Shown here one piece after another: positions 31,093-40,549 of a stretch of DNA of 64,000 nt (the stretch's first letter is position 1; each line of letters begins with the position of its first letter). Under the pieces are notes generated by a model. The model saw only the letters and a list, made by a program, of their open reading frames with translations, was not told the DNA's origin and searched no databases. The DNA lies in assembly GCF_000429685.1 (NCBI RefSeq), contig NZ_AUCI01000003.1:248001-312000 (forward strand), written 5' to 3'. The stretch comes from Salibacterium aidingense DSM 18341. Its GTDB lineage: Bacteria > Bacillota > Bacilli > Bacillales > Marinococcaceae. A program made the position numbers and the translations under genes.

Positions 31093-31722
31093 TTAATCTG
31101 CCAGCCCATGTCTGTGTGCATACACAGCAATCTGGGTCCGGTCATCTACAGCTAATTTTGATAAGATATGACTGACATGCGTTTTTACCGTCTTAATTCC
31201 AATATAAAGTTCATCTGCAATTTCCTGATTTGTTTTTCCTTCTCCTATCAAGGATACAACATCCCGCTCTCTTTCGGTCAAGGTGTCGTGCAAACTGGAT
31301 TCAGGCTGTCTCATCCGCTGCATCATCTTTCTTGTTACTTCCGCTTCCACCTTGGACTCGCCTTTCATCGCAGCCCGGATGGCTTCTGCTATCATTTCTG
31401 CTTTTGCCGTTTTTAATAGATAACTGAAAGCTCCTGCTTCAATAGCAGGGTATACCTGTTCATCATCATAAAAACTTGTCAGTACGATCACTTTCGTATC
31501 TGGAAGTTCTGACATAATCTGCTTCGTCGCTTCAATGCCATCCATCTTTTCCATAATTAAATCCATCAGCACCACATCCGGCTGATGTTGTTGAACAAGC
31601 TGCAAGCCTGTTTCCCCGTCTTCCGCTTCCCCGGCAACCTGGATATCATCTTCTGTCGACAGATAAGCAGAGACCCCCATCCGGACCATCTCATGATCAT
31701 CGATTAATACGACTTTAATCAA
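31093..31722 (-). CDS. liaR: LiaR response regulator (cell-envelope stress)
   Basis: NarL/FixJ-type regulator controlled by LiaS. The receiver domain has phospho-acceptor Asp54 in VLMDLIMEKMDG, and the LuxR-type HTH is near 148-205 (LTERERDVVSLIGEGKTNQEIA, KTVKTHVSHIL). I start at TTG 31722, nine bases after AGGAGG, giving the standard N-terminus MIKVVLIDDHEMVRMG and 209 residues. It overlaps liaS by eight bases. Gene order liaF-liaS-liaR supports the name over generic NarL regulators. Confidence 0.88.
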   Translation of the reverse strand: MIKVVLIDDHEMVRMGVSAYLSTEDDIQVAGEAEDGETGLQLVQQHQPDVVLMDLIMEKMDGIEATKQIMSELPDTKVIVLTSFYDDEQVYPAIEAGAFSYLLKTAKAEMIAEAIRAAMKGESKVEAEVTRKMMQRMRQPESSLHDTLTERERDVVSLIGEGKTNQEIADELYIGIKTVKTHVSHILSKLAVDDRTQIAVYAHRHGLAD

Positions 31723-32779
31723 CCTTATTCTCCTCCTCATTCGACACGGACACAGAAACTTCCACCTGGGTTCCTTTGCCGGGATACGACAAAATATGAA
31801 TTACACCGCCCAGTTCGTTCACCCTTTCTTTCATCATGGACAATCCATAGGAGGAATGCTTCTGGTTATTTTCTAAATGAAACCCGATGCCGTCGTCAAT
31901 AATTTTCATCCGTAGATGACCGTTAAACGATTTTAGTTGAACATCAACATAAGAGGCCTGGGCATGCCGGAGCACATTGGACAACGCCTCCTGGGCAATT
32001 CGGAATAAATGATCTTCTATGCCTTTGCCGGTATCTTCAATATTTTGAATATCCCAATAAAGCTGGAGCTTGGTTTTCTCCTGCAATTCTTCCAGCAAGG
32101 CCTGCAGTCCTTGTTTCAGACCCTTTCCTTCCAGGCTGACCGGACGAAGGTGCATAAGCAGCGCACGCATTTCCCCTTGAGCGCTGCCTGCCATTTTTTC
32201 TACCAAAGCTGCCTGTTTCATCGATTGCTCTGCATCCGTTTCAATCGTTTTCTGCAATGCGGCTGTCGTCATGGAAATTGCAAACAACTGCTGGCTGACA
32301 GCGTCATGAAGTTCTCTGGCAAGCCTTTGACGTTCATCGGCGGCGGCTGCCCGTTTAATGGAGGTTTGATACTCTGCTCGTTCCGCCGACAATTTCTGCA
32401 TAGACGATGCCTGTTCTTCCAGACGATCAGCCACCGCATGCAGGTGATTGCTCATAACACCCAGTTCATCTTCCCCCTGAAGCCGTATTTTTTTAGAAAA
32501 ATCCCCTCGTTCCAGGGCCATCGTGCTTTCCATCAATTGATTCAGCCGGTTTTTTTGTCTTTTTCCGCCGCGCAGGCCGATTAAAATAGCCAGACCAAGC
32601 GAAAGTACCATCCACAAGACAAATATCGGGATATTAAACCAGCTTCTAAAAGACATTAACAACCGCATATCTTCTATACTAGAAAGCAGAAGCGCGATCA
32701 GCAGAAATACCGTCAACAAGGAGGCTCCAAAGGCATGGCGGATATAATCCCATTGAATATTAACCATCCTTTTCATCAC
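31715..32779 (-). CDS. liaS: LiaS sensor histidine kinase
   Basis: Membrane kinase for LiaR, responding to lipid-II-binding antibiotics. Two N-terminal helices (about 18-37 and 48-68) with a very short external loop, typical of intramembrane-sensing kinases, are followed by HAMP (to about 125), HisKA_3 with the phospho-histidine in RQRLARELHDAVSQQ near 157, and an ATPase domain with DDGIGF and SYGLSMMKERV. It overlaps liaF by four bases. Confidence 0.9.
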   Translation of the reverse strand: MMKRMVNIQWDYIRHAFGASLLTVFLLIALLLSSIEDMRLLMSFRSWFNIPIFVLWMVLSLGLAILIGLRGGKRQKNRLNQLMESTMALERGDFSKKIRLQGEDELGVMSNHLHAVADRLEEQASSMQKLSAERAEYQTSIKRAAAADERQRLARELHDAVSQQLFAISMTTAALQKTIETDAEQSMKQAALVEKMAGSAQGEMRALLMHLRPVSLEGKGLKQGLQALLEELQEKTKLQLYWDIQNIEDTGKGIEDHLFRIAQEALSNVLRHAQASYVDVQLKSFNGHLRMKIIDDGIGFHLENNQKHSSYGLSMMKERVNELGGVIHILSYPGKGTQVEVSVSVSNEEENKVD

Positions 32780-33648
32780 ACATACCTCACATCAATATCT
32801 CCCAAAATAACAGAAATTAGAATTTTAACTTTCCGCGGCGCTTCTTTGTAATAATCGGTCTGTACAATAGCTTCTTTATTTAGACCCTCTTCCCGGTGCT
32901 CGAGGATGTTAATATCTCCAAGAGCTGCACTGGCCTGAATCGATACATTCAAGTCGTAAGGGATGTACAGATCTACATCGCCAATGCCCCCCTGCAGCAC
33001 AATCACGGTCTCCCCTTCATCGATGATGGCTTTGGAAAAATCTATGGCGATATCGCCCATCCCATATTTTACATTCATATCCTGAAGGGCAAACCTGCGC
33101 TTCATCAGCTTAAAATCACCGATAAATACATTTTTATGGGATGGAGTAACAATAGGTTCTGAACTGCGCTCGTCCGTATTTTGTCTGCTTTTCCGATTGC
33201 TTCTGCGGGCCGGAACCGCCTCTGTGACATGAGGGGTCTCTTCCTGCGTATCTCCCTGTTCCTGCTGCAAATCCGGCGTCTGGTCCACCGATGATCTGTT
33301 TTCTTTTTCTTCTTTTGGGGGCAGATCCTTATCAATATCAATTTCTTTAGAATTGCCTTTCATTAATTTAAATCCAAAATAAAGAAGAACCAGAGCAATG
33401 AAGACTCCCGTCAAATCAACATGAAAGAGATGATTCCCCAGGGATATAACGGCAAAAGCCAGAAACAATAAAGCCAGCCATTTCCGTCCTTTATTATAAA
33501 AATGATATGATATAGAAAATGCGATTAACGGCCAAATATATGCTGCCAGATTAACATGAAAACTGGTATCAAACTGATTAAACAATAAATGGAGTCCAAT
33601 CACCACGATGATAAATCCTAATATTAAGTTTCCGGAATTTCTCAGCAT
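32776..33648 (-). CDS. liaF: LiaF, inhibitor of LiaRS signalling
   Basis: Membrane protein that keeps LiaS off in the absence of envelope stress. Four helices in the first 95 residues are followed by a charged linker (about 100-165) and a C-terminal domain that looks beta-helical, with FIGDFKLMKRRFALQDMNVKYGMGDIAIDFSKA. First gene of liaF-liaS-liaR; GAGGGG lies seven bases before the ATG. Confidence 0.88.
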   Translation of the reverse strand: MLRNSGNLILGFIIVVIGLHLLFNQFDTSFHVNLAAYIWPLIAFSISYHFYNKGRKWLALLFLAFAVISLGNHLFHVDLTGVFIALVLLYFGFKLMKGNSKEIDIDKDLPPKEEKENRSSVDQTPDLQQEQGDTQEETPHVTEAVPARRSNRKSRQNTDERSSEPIVTPSHKNVFIGDFKLMKRRFALQDMNVKYGMGDIAIDFSKAIIDEGETVIVLQGGIGDVDLYIPYDLNVSIQASAALGDINILEHREEGLNKEAIVQTDYYKEAPRKVKILISVILGDIDVRYV

Positions 33649-33860
33649 TATTTATCCCCTCGATCGAATCTTTATCTGATGCAGCACTGACAATTTATCT
33701 CTTTGTCCTTTTAGTGTAATATGAAAACGGAAAAGATGCGACCAGCCTTGGTTTAATTTTTTCTCCGTCGGAAGTCGTACCCGCTGTGTTCAATGCTTCG
33801 TCAAACTTATACTGTATGATAATAGAATCAATGATTTTTCTCTGAAGTGGAGGGATACCC

Positions 33861-34577
33861 TTGAATGACATCAGTATTTGGCTCGCTTTCGGGGCAGGTG
33901 TTGCCTCTTTTTTGACCCCCTGCATCTTCCCGCTCGTTCCTGCCTATCTCGCCCAGCTTACAGGCACTACTGTTGCGGATGGGCAGATTCAGGTGGAACG
34001 GCGGATCATTTTATCGAGAAGTCTTGGGTTTATTCTCGGATTCACGATTGTTTTCCTGCTTATCGGGGCTTCTTCCACTGCTCTCGGCTCCTTATTCGAT
34101 AGCAGAAATGCTTTAATTGAACAACTGGGAGGCATCATTATTGTTCTGTTCGGCCTGCAGATGACCGGTCTCATTTCGATCAAAGCGTTAATGACAGATA
34201 AAAAAGTCCACCGCCCTCCAAAAAAATCGACCAGTTTTGCCGGTTCGGTCCTGTTCGGCCTTCTTTTTGCTGCCGGATGGTCCCCCTGCATTGGACTGGT
34301 CCTTGGGTCTATTTTAGCCTTGGCCAGCACGGCAGACACTATGTACACCGGCATGTTTATGCTTTTTATTTATTCGATGGGGCTTGGGGTTCCGTTTTTA
34401 CTGGTAGGCCTGCTTTATTCGAAATCACTAAATAAATTAAAACGGCTTAATAAATGGCTCCCCCGCATCCAACAAATCAGCGGCGTCATAATGATTGCTC
34501 TTGGCATTATGCTCTTCACGGGTTATTTTCAAATGTTATCCGCCTATTTATCAAGGTTCGTTCCTTTTGGCATTTAA
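33861..34577 (+). CDS. ccdA: CcdA, thiol-disulfide electron carrier for cytochrome c biogenesis
   Basis: Six-helix membrane protein of the DsbD family that carries reducing power out of the cytoplasm; in B. subtilis it serves cytochrome c assembly and spore cortex formation. The two conserved cysteines are visible in FLTPCIFPLVPAY near 21 and GWSPCIGLVLG near 138. The start is TTG at 33861, six bases after GGAGG; the nearby ATG is out of frame. It is divergent from liaF. Confidence 0.93.
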   Translation: MNDISIWLAFGAGVASFLTPCIFPLVPAYLAQLTGTTVADGQIQVERRIILSRSLGFILGFTIVFLLIGASSTALGSLFDSRNALIEQLGGIIIVLFGLQMTGLISIKALMTDKKVHRPPKKSTSFAGSVLFGLLFAAGWSPCIGLVLGSILALASTADTMYTGMFMLFIYSMGLGVPFLLVGLLYSKSLNKLKRLNKWLPRIQQISGVIMIALGIMLFTGYFQMLSAYLSRFVPFGI

Positions 34578-34608
34578 TGTTCGTTATGAAGACAGGGAGG
34601 GAAAGAAC

Positions 34609-35781
34609 ATGGAAAACTTATTATTTCGTTTTCTGGAGGATTCTTACGAAGAAATGGTCAATATCCGCCGGTACCTTCATCAATATCCAGAACTATCCTT
34701 TGAAGAGGAGGAAACACCAGCCTATATTGCCGAGTATCACAAAAAATTAGGGCATGAGGTAACAACAGAAGTGGGAAAACGAGGAGTAACCGCCAGGCTG
34801 GTGGGAGGAAAGCCCGGTCCTGTAGTCGGCCTGCGAGCTGATTTTGACGCTCTGCCGATTCAGGAGGAAACAGGGCTGCCGTTCCAATCCAAACGGAATG
34901 GTATCATGCACGCCTGCGGCCATGATGGTCATACCGCGACGATGCTGATTCTGGCCAAAGCTCTAAATCACATAAAAGACGAGCTCTCCGGTACGATAGT
35001 CTTTATTCATCAGCATGCAGAAGAACTTGCTCCAGGTGGGGCAGCTGCGATGATTGAGGATGGGTGTCTTGAAGATGTCGATGTAATTTTTGGTACTCAT
35101 CTTTGGGCCACCGTCCCCTACGGCGTCATGCAATATAAAGACGGCGCCATGATGGCAGCAGCCGACCGATTTGAAATAGACATTATCGGCAAAGGCGGCC
35201 ACGGAGCGACACCCCATTTAACAAAAGACGCTATTGTTATCGGCTCCCAGCTGGTAACCAATATCCAGCAGCTTGTCAGCCGCCGTATCGATCCACAGGA
35301 GTCTGCTGTCGTTTCAGTCGGCTCATTCGAAGCCGCCAATGCTTTTAACGTCATTGCCGACCAGGCCAGACTCGTAGGTACTGTACGGACGTTCAATGAC
35401 CACGTCCGTGATACAATTGAAAAAGAACTGGAACGGATGACCAAGGCTGTTTGTGACGGGGCTTCTGCCAGTGCTGACTTCCGTTATTACAGGGGGTATC
35501 CGGCCGTGGTAAATCATGCAGAAGAAGCACAGTATCTGGCAGACTGTGCAGCCCAGGTCCCCGGCATTTCAGAAACAGAATATATGAAACCGCAGATGAC
35601 CGGTGAGGATTTTGCGTACTATCTCCACCATGTGAAAGGCTCTTACTTTTTCACCGGAGCCCGGCATCCAGAATGGGAAGAAGCCTATCCTCACCATCAC
35701 CCGAAATTTGATATAGACGAACGAGCTATGCTGCTTGCTGCCAAAATTATGGGGAAAGCTGCGCTTGATTTCAAAAACTAA
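34609..35781 (+). CDS. M20-family metallo-amidohydrolase (N-acyl-amino-acid or hippurate hydrolase type)
   Basis: Dinuclear-metal peptidase/deacylase of 390 residues. Metal-site features: GLRADFDALPIQEE near 75, HACGHDGHT near 100, HQHAEELAPGG near 133 with the base glutamate pair, and PQMTGEDFAYYL near 330. A dimerisation insert starts with GKGGHGATPH. The substrate cannot be told; amidohydrolases of this type cleave N-acyl amino acids or similar amides. ATG at 34609 follows AGGGAGG; the longer frame from 34495 overlaps ccdA. Confidence 0.9.
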   Translation: MENLLFRFLEDSYEEMVNIRRYLHQYPELSFEEEETPAYIAEYHKKLGHEVTTEVGKRGVTARLVGGKPGPVVGLRADFDALPIQEETGLPFQSKRNGIMHACGHDGHTATMLILAKALNHIKDELSGTIVFIHQHAEELAPGGAAAMIEDGCLEDVDVIFGTHLWATVPYGVMQYKDGAMMAAADRFEIDIIGKGGHGATPHLTKDAIVIGSQLVTNIQQLVSRRIDPQESAVVSVGSFEAANAFNVIADQARLVGTVRTFNDHVRDTIEKELERMTKAVCDGASASADFRYYRGYPAVVNHAEEAQYLADCAAQVPGISETEYMKPQMTGEDFAYYLHHVKGSYFFTGARHPEWEEAYPHHHPKFDIDERAMLLAAKIMGKAALDFKN

Positions 35782-35858
35782 TCAGAGGACGGGGGATCAG
35801 CTGAACAAATGACCGGTCCAGGATGGTCCCCTTCTTCATCGATGCGTGAGACTGTTTT

Positions 35859-36602
35859 TTACATGTCGTTATTCTCCATCAGCCATTTCCAACGATACCC
35901 CTGCTTTGCCGCCTCGCCAAGGTGGCCAAGCAGATGATAATTCGCCGCAGCTCCTACCACAGCACCAAAACCAGGAACCAGCTGCATTAATTTCACTAAA
36001 TCAATGTGATCTCGGTATTCCTGCTGAAACGAGCTCCAGTCCAACTCCTGCGCTACCGAAATTTTCCTCGGTTTATCTTTGACATATTCCTGCCACTCCT
36101 CGAGCCGATAGGCCGTTTCTTCCCGTTTTTCAGCACTGGAAAAAGCAGCCTGAAACACATGAAGCATATACAGCCGGTTACGGAAATCACTGACATCGAT
36201 ACCATAAATGGTGGCAGCAGAAAATAAAAACCTCATTTTAAAACCGAGCAAAAGCGGGAAGTCAGCAGCTCCCAGCAGAAAACCGCCGGCTCCTGTTCCG
36301 GCTCCTTCCGCTGCCGCCCCTTTTTGAAATACCGGTATCAATTCATCCAGTCTGTCATCTGCTTCCTGAAGCATTTCGGCCTGTTCGTGCTTTCCATTCG
36401 GCAGATAATCAGATCCATTCAACACCCCTTCCGTCATTTGTTTGACAGCCTTCCCCACGGCATCATGAAACTTCTGGGGAACAAAACGGTTCATTTTGGT
36501 CTGAACATTCTTTGTCAGATGCTGTGTCATACTGGCGGGTTTTTTCAGCTGCCTCAGCCACACTTCCGTTTCTTCCAGGGCTTTCCTCTCATAGTCGTTC
36601 AT
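35859..36602 (-). CDS. ecsC: EcsC family protein
   Basis: A 247-residue protein of unknown biochemical role, third gene of the ecs operon. It shows EcsC-family segments, including WLRQLKKPASMTQHLTKNVQ at the N-terminus, a glycine-rich GAGTGAGGFLLGAADFPLLLGFK near 115-135 and LMQLVPGFGAVVGAAANY near 215. It starts ten bases after ecsB. Confidence 0.88.
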   Translation of the reverse strand: MNDYERKALEETEVWLRQLKKPASMTQHLTKNVQTKMNRFVPQKFHDAVGKAVKQMTEGVLNGSDYLPNGKHEQAEMLQEADDRLDELIPVFQKGAAAEGAGTGAGGFLLGAADFPLLLGFKMRFLFSAATIYGIDVSDFRNRLYMLHVFQAAFSSAEKREETAYRLEEWQEYVKDKPRKISVAQELDWSSFQQEYRDHIDLVKLMQLVPGFGAVVGAAANYHLLGHLGEAAKQGYRWKWLMENNDM

Positions 36603-36612
36603 ATCCTTCCTC

Positions 36613-37833
36613 CTACCTTGCTTGAATCATTTCTTTATCTTTTTTCAGGACCGGATAAAACCAGCAGAAAAGTCCCCCGGTTCCTAAAACGATAAGGCCT
36701 GGCATGAGCGAGCTTGCGACCAGACTGTACACGATTGTTAATAAGACGGTTTGAAACAGCAGCAGGATTTTCACCATCTCCTGAAAAGAGGTCTGCTTTT
36801 GCTGCAGGGAGACAGGATACAGATCCGGCCACATCGCTGTATCAAGATGATGCCAAAGCGTCCGCAGCTGGACGCTGGTCATATAAAGGAACAACAGGGC
36901 TGCTGCAACGCGGAACCAGTCATTAGGGAAGGCATACATGACAAGCCCTCCGGCTAAAAGCAGCCGGACATACATCCCCAAGTATTCCCCGTAACGGATA
37001 AATCCTTTACCAAATAAAACCCTGTATACCGAAGTGTTTCTCCAAAGCCATCGATCCGTTAGAACAGTCAGCCATTTCCGTCGTTTGATCCCTCCCTTTA
37101 TGTTAGGAACGTCTGTAAAGGACTGGACAAACCGATAAAATACAGAAAGCCGTTTTTCCTCCAGCTTCAGCAGTACTTCCCATTTTAATAAATGCCGGCG
37201 TAAGAGCGGATAATAGTAGAATAAATAGACAAACAGCATAAGAAGGAGTACAGCCAGCGGAAACCACAGCGCGGCATGCTGAAACAGCAAATATGCGGCA
37301 GCAAAATTCAGGACCGCCCTGGCAGCCGCATGTTTCTGCCGGCCAGCGTCTTCCTGTATTCTTGCTTCGGCCCAGATAGAAACATAATTCCACAAATTGA
37401 TAAGCAGCAAAAACAAGAGAACGACATATAAATAAAGGCCGTCGTCCGCCACCCTGTTTTTAAAAAGCGGACCTAACAATAAGTATACGATTGTCATGCT
37501 GAAAGATTGCATGATGAAAGAATACATCACGGATTTGTGAAAATACCCTTTCAATTGGTTCTCAAGCGGCAGAAGAAAGACCAGATCCCCTTCCTTTAAA
37601 AAGGTACGGAGCGGACATCTCGTTAACAGGTACGTAAATAAAACAGCGAATAAAAAAGAAACCGGTACCGCTTCCGGGAGCCAATCGATAAAAGAAGGAT
37701 AAAAGGAGCCGCCGACCAGAAACAGAGCGTACAAACTGAACATAAACCCGCTGTTTCCGAGCAGCCGCAAATATCGGATCGCTTCGTTCCAAAAAGCTTT
37801 TACACGGTCTCCCCATAGAGATGCTATATCCAT
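36613..37833 (-). CDS. ecsB: EcsB, ABC transporter permease
   Basis: Membrane partner of EcsA. The 406 residues hold about ten hydrophobic helices in several clusters and no clear soluble domain. It starts directly after the ecsA stop codon. In B. subtilis, EcsAB loss disturbs secretion, competence, sporulation and intramembrane proteolysis by RasP; the transported substrate is unknown, with peptides suspected. Confidence 0.9.
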   Translation of the reverse strand: MDIASLWGDRVKAFWNEAIRYLRLLGNSGFMFSLYALFLVGGSFYPSFIDWLPEAVPVSFLFAVLFTYLLTRCPLRTFLKEGDLVFLLPLENQLKGYFHKSVMYSFIMQSFSMTIVYLLLGPLFKNRVADDGLYLYVVLLFLLLINLWNYVSIWAEARIQEDAGRQKHAAARAVLNFAAAYLLFQHAALWFPLAVLLLMLFVYLFYYYPLLRRHLLKWEVLLKLEEKRLSVFYRFVQSFTDVPNIKGGIKRRKWLTVLTDRWLWRNTSVYRVLFGKGFIRYGEYLGMYVRLLLAGGLVMYAFPNDWFRVAAALLFLYMTSVQLRTLWHHLDTAMWPDLYPVSLQQKQTSFQEMVKILLLFQTVLLTIVYSLVASSLMPGLIVLGTGGLFCWFYPVLKKDKEMIQAR

Positions 37834-38574
37834 TCAGACTTCTCCTTTAGTTACTTCTATGTATAAATCATCTAAATCTGCTCCCGGCATTCCGGCTTGC
37901 TCCCTCAGTTCTTGTAATGTCCCCTGATATTTGATCCGGCCTTCATGAAGCAGTATAAAGCGATCGCAGTAACGCTCTGCCGTTGCCAAAATATGAGTAG
38001 ACATGATGATGCCGGCTCCTTCTTCCTTTTTTTCCACCATCATCTCGAGCAGCGATTTTATGGCAACCGGGTCCAGCCCGACAAAAGGTTCATCCACCAC
38101 ATACAAATCGGGCTGTACGAGAAAAGCGCACATAATCATAACCTTTTGCCGCATTCCTTTCGAGAAATGGCTCGGAAACCAGTCCTTCATTTTTTCCATA
38201 CGGTATTCCGTCAGAAGCGGAGCGGCCCGTTGTTCAAAGGTCTTGTCATCTACTCCGTATGCAGCTGCTGTCAGTTTTAAATGCTCCCACAGGGTCAGTT
38301 CTTCATATAAAATAGGAGTTTCCGGAATATAAGTAAACGTCCGCCGGTATGCTTCAGGGCTTTCTTTACAGCGGTCTCCGTTTATACGAATATCTCCTGC
38401 TGTCGGTTCCATTAAGCCAAGAATATGCTTAATGGTCGTACTTTTCCCGGCTCCGTTCAACCCGATCAGCCCTACCATTTCCCCTTTATGTACGTTGAAC
38501 CTTAAATCGTGCAGTACCGGCTTATGAACATTATAACCGCCGCTGACATGATTCACTTCAAGAAGTTCTGTCAT
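37834..38574 (-). CDS. ecsA: EcsA, ABC transporter ATPase
   Basis: A 246-residue ATPase. Walker A GLNGAGKSTTI is near 38, the signature SKGMRQKV near 140, Walker B DLYVVDEPFVGLDP near 160 and the switch histidine in STHIL near 193. First gene of ecsA-ecsB-ecsC. Only 12 bases separate it from the truncated ligase upstream, so that gene's promoter may drive it. Confidence 0.94.
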   Translation of the reverse strand: MTELLEVNHVSGGYNVHKPVLHDLRFNVHKGEMVGLIGLNGAGKSTTIKHILGLMEPTAGDIRINGDRCKESPEAYRRTFTYIPETPILYEELTLWEHLKLTAAAYGVDDKTFEQRAAPLLTEYRMEKMKDWFPSHFSKGMRQKVMIMCAFLVQPDLYVVDEPFVGLDPVAIKSLLEMMVEKKEEGAGIIMSTHILATAERYCDRFILLHEGRIKYQGTLQELREQAGMPGADLDDLYIEVTKGEV

Positions 38575-38586
38575 ATTCCATACTCC

Positions 38587-39894
38587 TTACTGCGCTGTAT
38601 CTGCGCTGGATGTTCTATTTTTTCTCCACCTTTTGCGTTCGACAATTTGAATGTACCCGTTTGGATCCACCACGGCCCTGTCTCCCGTGTGAAGCCAGCC
38701 GTTTTTGATCATATTGGACGTCTCCTCCGGATTTTTCAAATATCCTTCCATCGCATTATTTGAACGAACGACAATTTCACCGGGCGTCACCCCGTCGTAT
38801 GGGACCAGTTCCCCGTCCTCCCCCGTTACTTTAACATTCGATCCTATCATGGAGTACCCGATTTTAGCTTTAATATCCTGCTTTCTCTCCGGGGAAAAAT
38901 GATGATGTTGAGTACGCACCTCTGATACTGTCACAAGCGGAGATGTTTCTGTCATCCCATATACCTGAAGAAATTCCCAGCCCAGCTCATTTTCCACCGC
39001 AGATACAAACTCACGGGGCGGAACCGCTCCTGCAATGATAAGCCTGACATTTTCCCTCATCGGAACCCTTCCTTCCTCCTCCCAAAAAAAATCCAGGAGT
39101 TGTTCGAGAACCGGGGGTGTCATATGTACCACTGTAATATCAAAGTCCTGAATATTTTCTGCAAGGAGGCGCGGGGCTGTTTCTTTCTGCATCACCTGCG
39201 TTGCGCCGTTTGCAGTGTAAATAAAGGGGGCCCCCCACCCGTTCACATGATGCATCGGAAGAACGTGCAGCAGTCGGTCCTTATCCTCCACCCGCAGATG
39301 ATGCATAGCGGACAAGGCATGCAGATAATTGCTCCGGTGGGTAAGAAGCACCCCTTTTGGCTGTCCTGTGGTTCCTCTTGTATACTGAAGGGTTGCGATG
39401 TCCTGTTCTTCCAGTTCAATGCGGTTAAACTCCGAGGTCGGAAACTGATCTTTCCATGTATTATAACTATAATATTCCTCCGTATGCGAAAACGTCCCAA
39501 GCACGATCACGGTTTCTACCGTCTCCAATTCGTTCAGTACGGGACAAATCGAAGTATACAGGGACTCTTCCACAAATAGGACTCTGCTTCCACTATGATT
39601 TAAAATAAATTTGTACTCCTCCGGGGACAGTTCGGTATCCAGCGGAGTAATAATGCCCCCCACCTGAAACACACCGTAATATCCTTCCACCAATTCAAGT
39701 GAATTACGAGTAAGATACGCCACTTTGTCCCCCTTCTTGATATGAAGGGAAGTTAACGCATGGGACAGCTGATTCACCCGTTTGTTCAGCTCTTCATACG
39801 TAACTTCTTTCTGCCCGTCTATCACAGCTGTTTTATTTCCATATAATGAAGCCGCCCGATCCAGAAAATCTGTTAAAATAAGGGGGACAAACAT
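38587..39894 (-). pseudogene. AMP-binding acyl-CoA ligase lacking its C-terminal domain
   Basis: From ATG 39894 (after GGAGG) 435 residues match the large domain of the adenylate-forming family, close to long-chain fatty acyl-CoA ligases. A3 reads YTRGTTGQPKG (Arg where Ser is usual), A5 YGMTETSP, A7 GWLHTGD, and A8 begins GYIQIVERK. The frame then runs into RWRKNRTSSADTAQ and stops. The C-terminal domain of about 100 residues, with the catalytic A10 lysine, is missing. Another frame across the break reads GGEKIEHPAQIQ, like the usual GGENIYPAEIE after A8, so a deletion with frameshift is likely. Promoter and ribosome site are intact, so an expressed half-protein is possible. Confidence 0.75.
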
Positions 39895-39927
39895 TTTGAT
39901 TCCTCCTTCGGCATGCATGCTATGCAA

Positions 39928-39956
39928 ATTATAGCATTGTATCATGTATATTGTAA
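39928..39956 (-). promoter_or_regulatory. Promoter of the truncated acyl-CoA ligase gene (and perhaps ecsABC)
   Basis: Minus strand TTACAA (39951-39956), 17 bases, perfect TATAAT (39928-39933), about 35 bases before the ATG. No other strong promoter is visible before ecsA. Confidence 0.6.
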
Positions 39957-39973
39957 GAACCCGCGTTTGGTTT

Positions 39974-40002
39974 TTGCCCTCCAGATACCGGGCTGATAGA
40001 AT
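39974..40002 (+). promoter_or_regulatory. Predicted sigma-A promoter of hit
   Basis: TTGCCC (39974-39979), 17 bases, TAGAAT (39997-40002), 38 bases before the hit ATG and divergent from the ligase promoter. Confidence 0.5.
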
Positions 40003-40039
40003 ATAGTTATACGTAAATTTGAAAAAAGGAGCGGTGTAA

Positions 40040-40468
40040 ATGACGCACGACAGTAATTGTATTTTTTGTAAGATTGTTTCCGGTGACATCCCCGCTGCGG
40101 TAGTCTATGAAGACGATAGATGCCTCGCCTTCGCCGACCTCGGACAGGCAACAAAAGGCCATACCCTGTTAATCCCCAAAGACCACCAGGAAAATATCTA
40201 TGAACTCGAGGAAGATACCGCTGCCTATTTGTTTAAGATGGCACCCCGGATCGCAAATGCTATTAAAACGGAGTTTGAACCTGAAGGGATGAACCTTATT
40301 AACAATAACGGAAAAGCAGCTTCCCAGTCCGTTTTTCATTATCACCTTCATTTTATTCCAAGGTACGGAACAAATGACGGATTTCAGCCCTCATTTGAAG
40401 ATAACAGCGCTCAGTACACATCGGAAGATCTGCAGCTTATTGCAAAAAACATCAATAAACATTTATAA
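40040..40468 (+). CDS. hit: HIT family nucleotide-binding protein
   Basis: A small hydrolase or nucleotide-binding protein of the histidine-triad superfamily, Hint branch. The 142 residues start with CIFCKIVSGDIPA and carry the triad HYHLHFIPRY near 105. In B. subtilis hit lies divergent to ecsA; here the truncated ligase gene separates them. AAAGGAG precedes the ATG. Confidence 0.94.
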   Translation: MTHDSNCIFCKIVSGDIPAAVVYEDDRCLAFADLGQATKGHTLLIPKDHQENIYELEEDTAAYLFKMAPRIANAIKTEFEPEGMNLINNNGKAASQSVFHYHLHFIPRYGTNDGFQPSFEDNSAQYTSEDLQLIAKNINKHL

Positions 40469-40549
40469 AAAGCATAGCCCCGCGGTTGTAAATTCTGTTA
40501 GGATAGTTTCATCAAACGATAGTTGAGAAGTCTAAAGGAGTGGAGAGAG

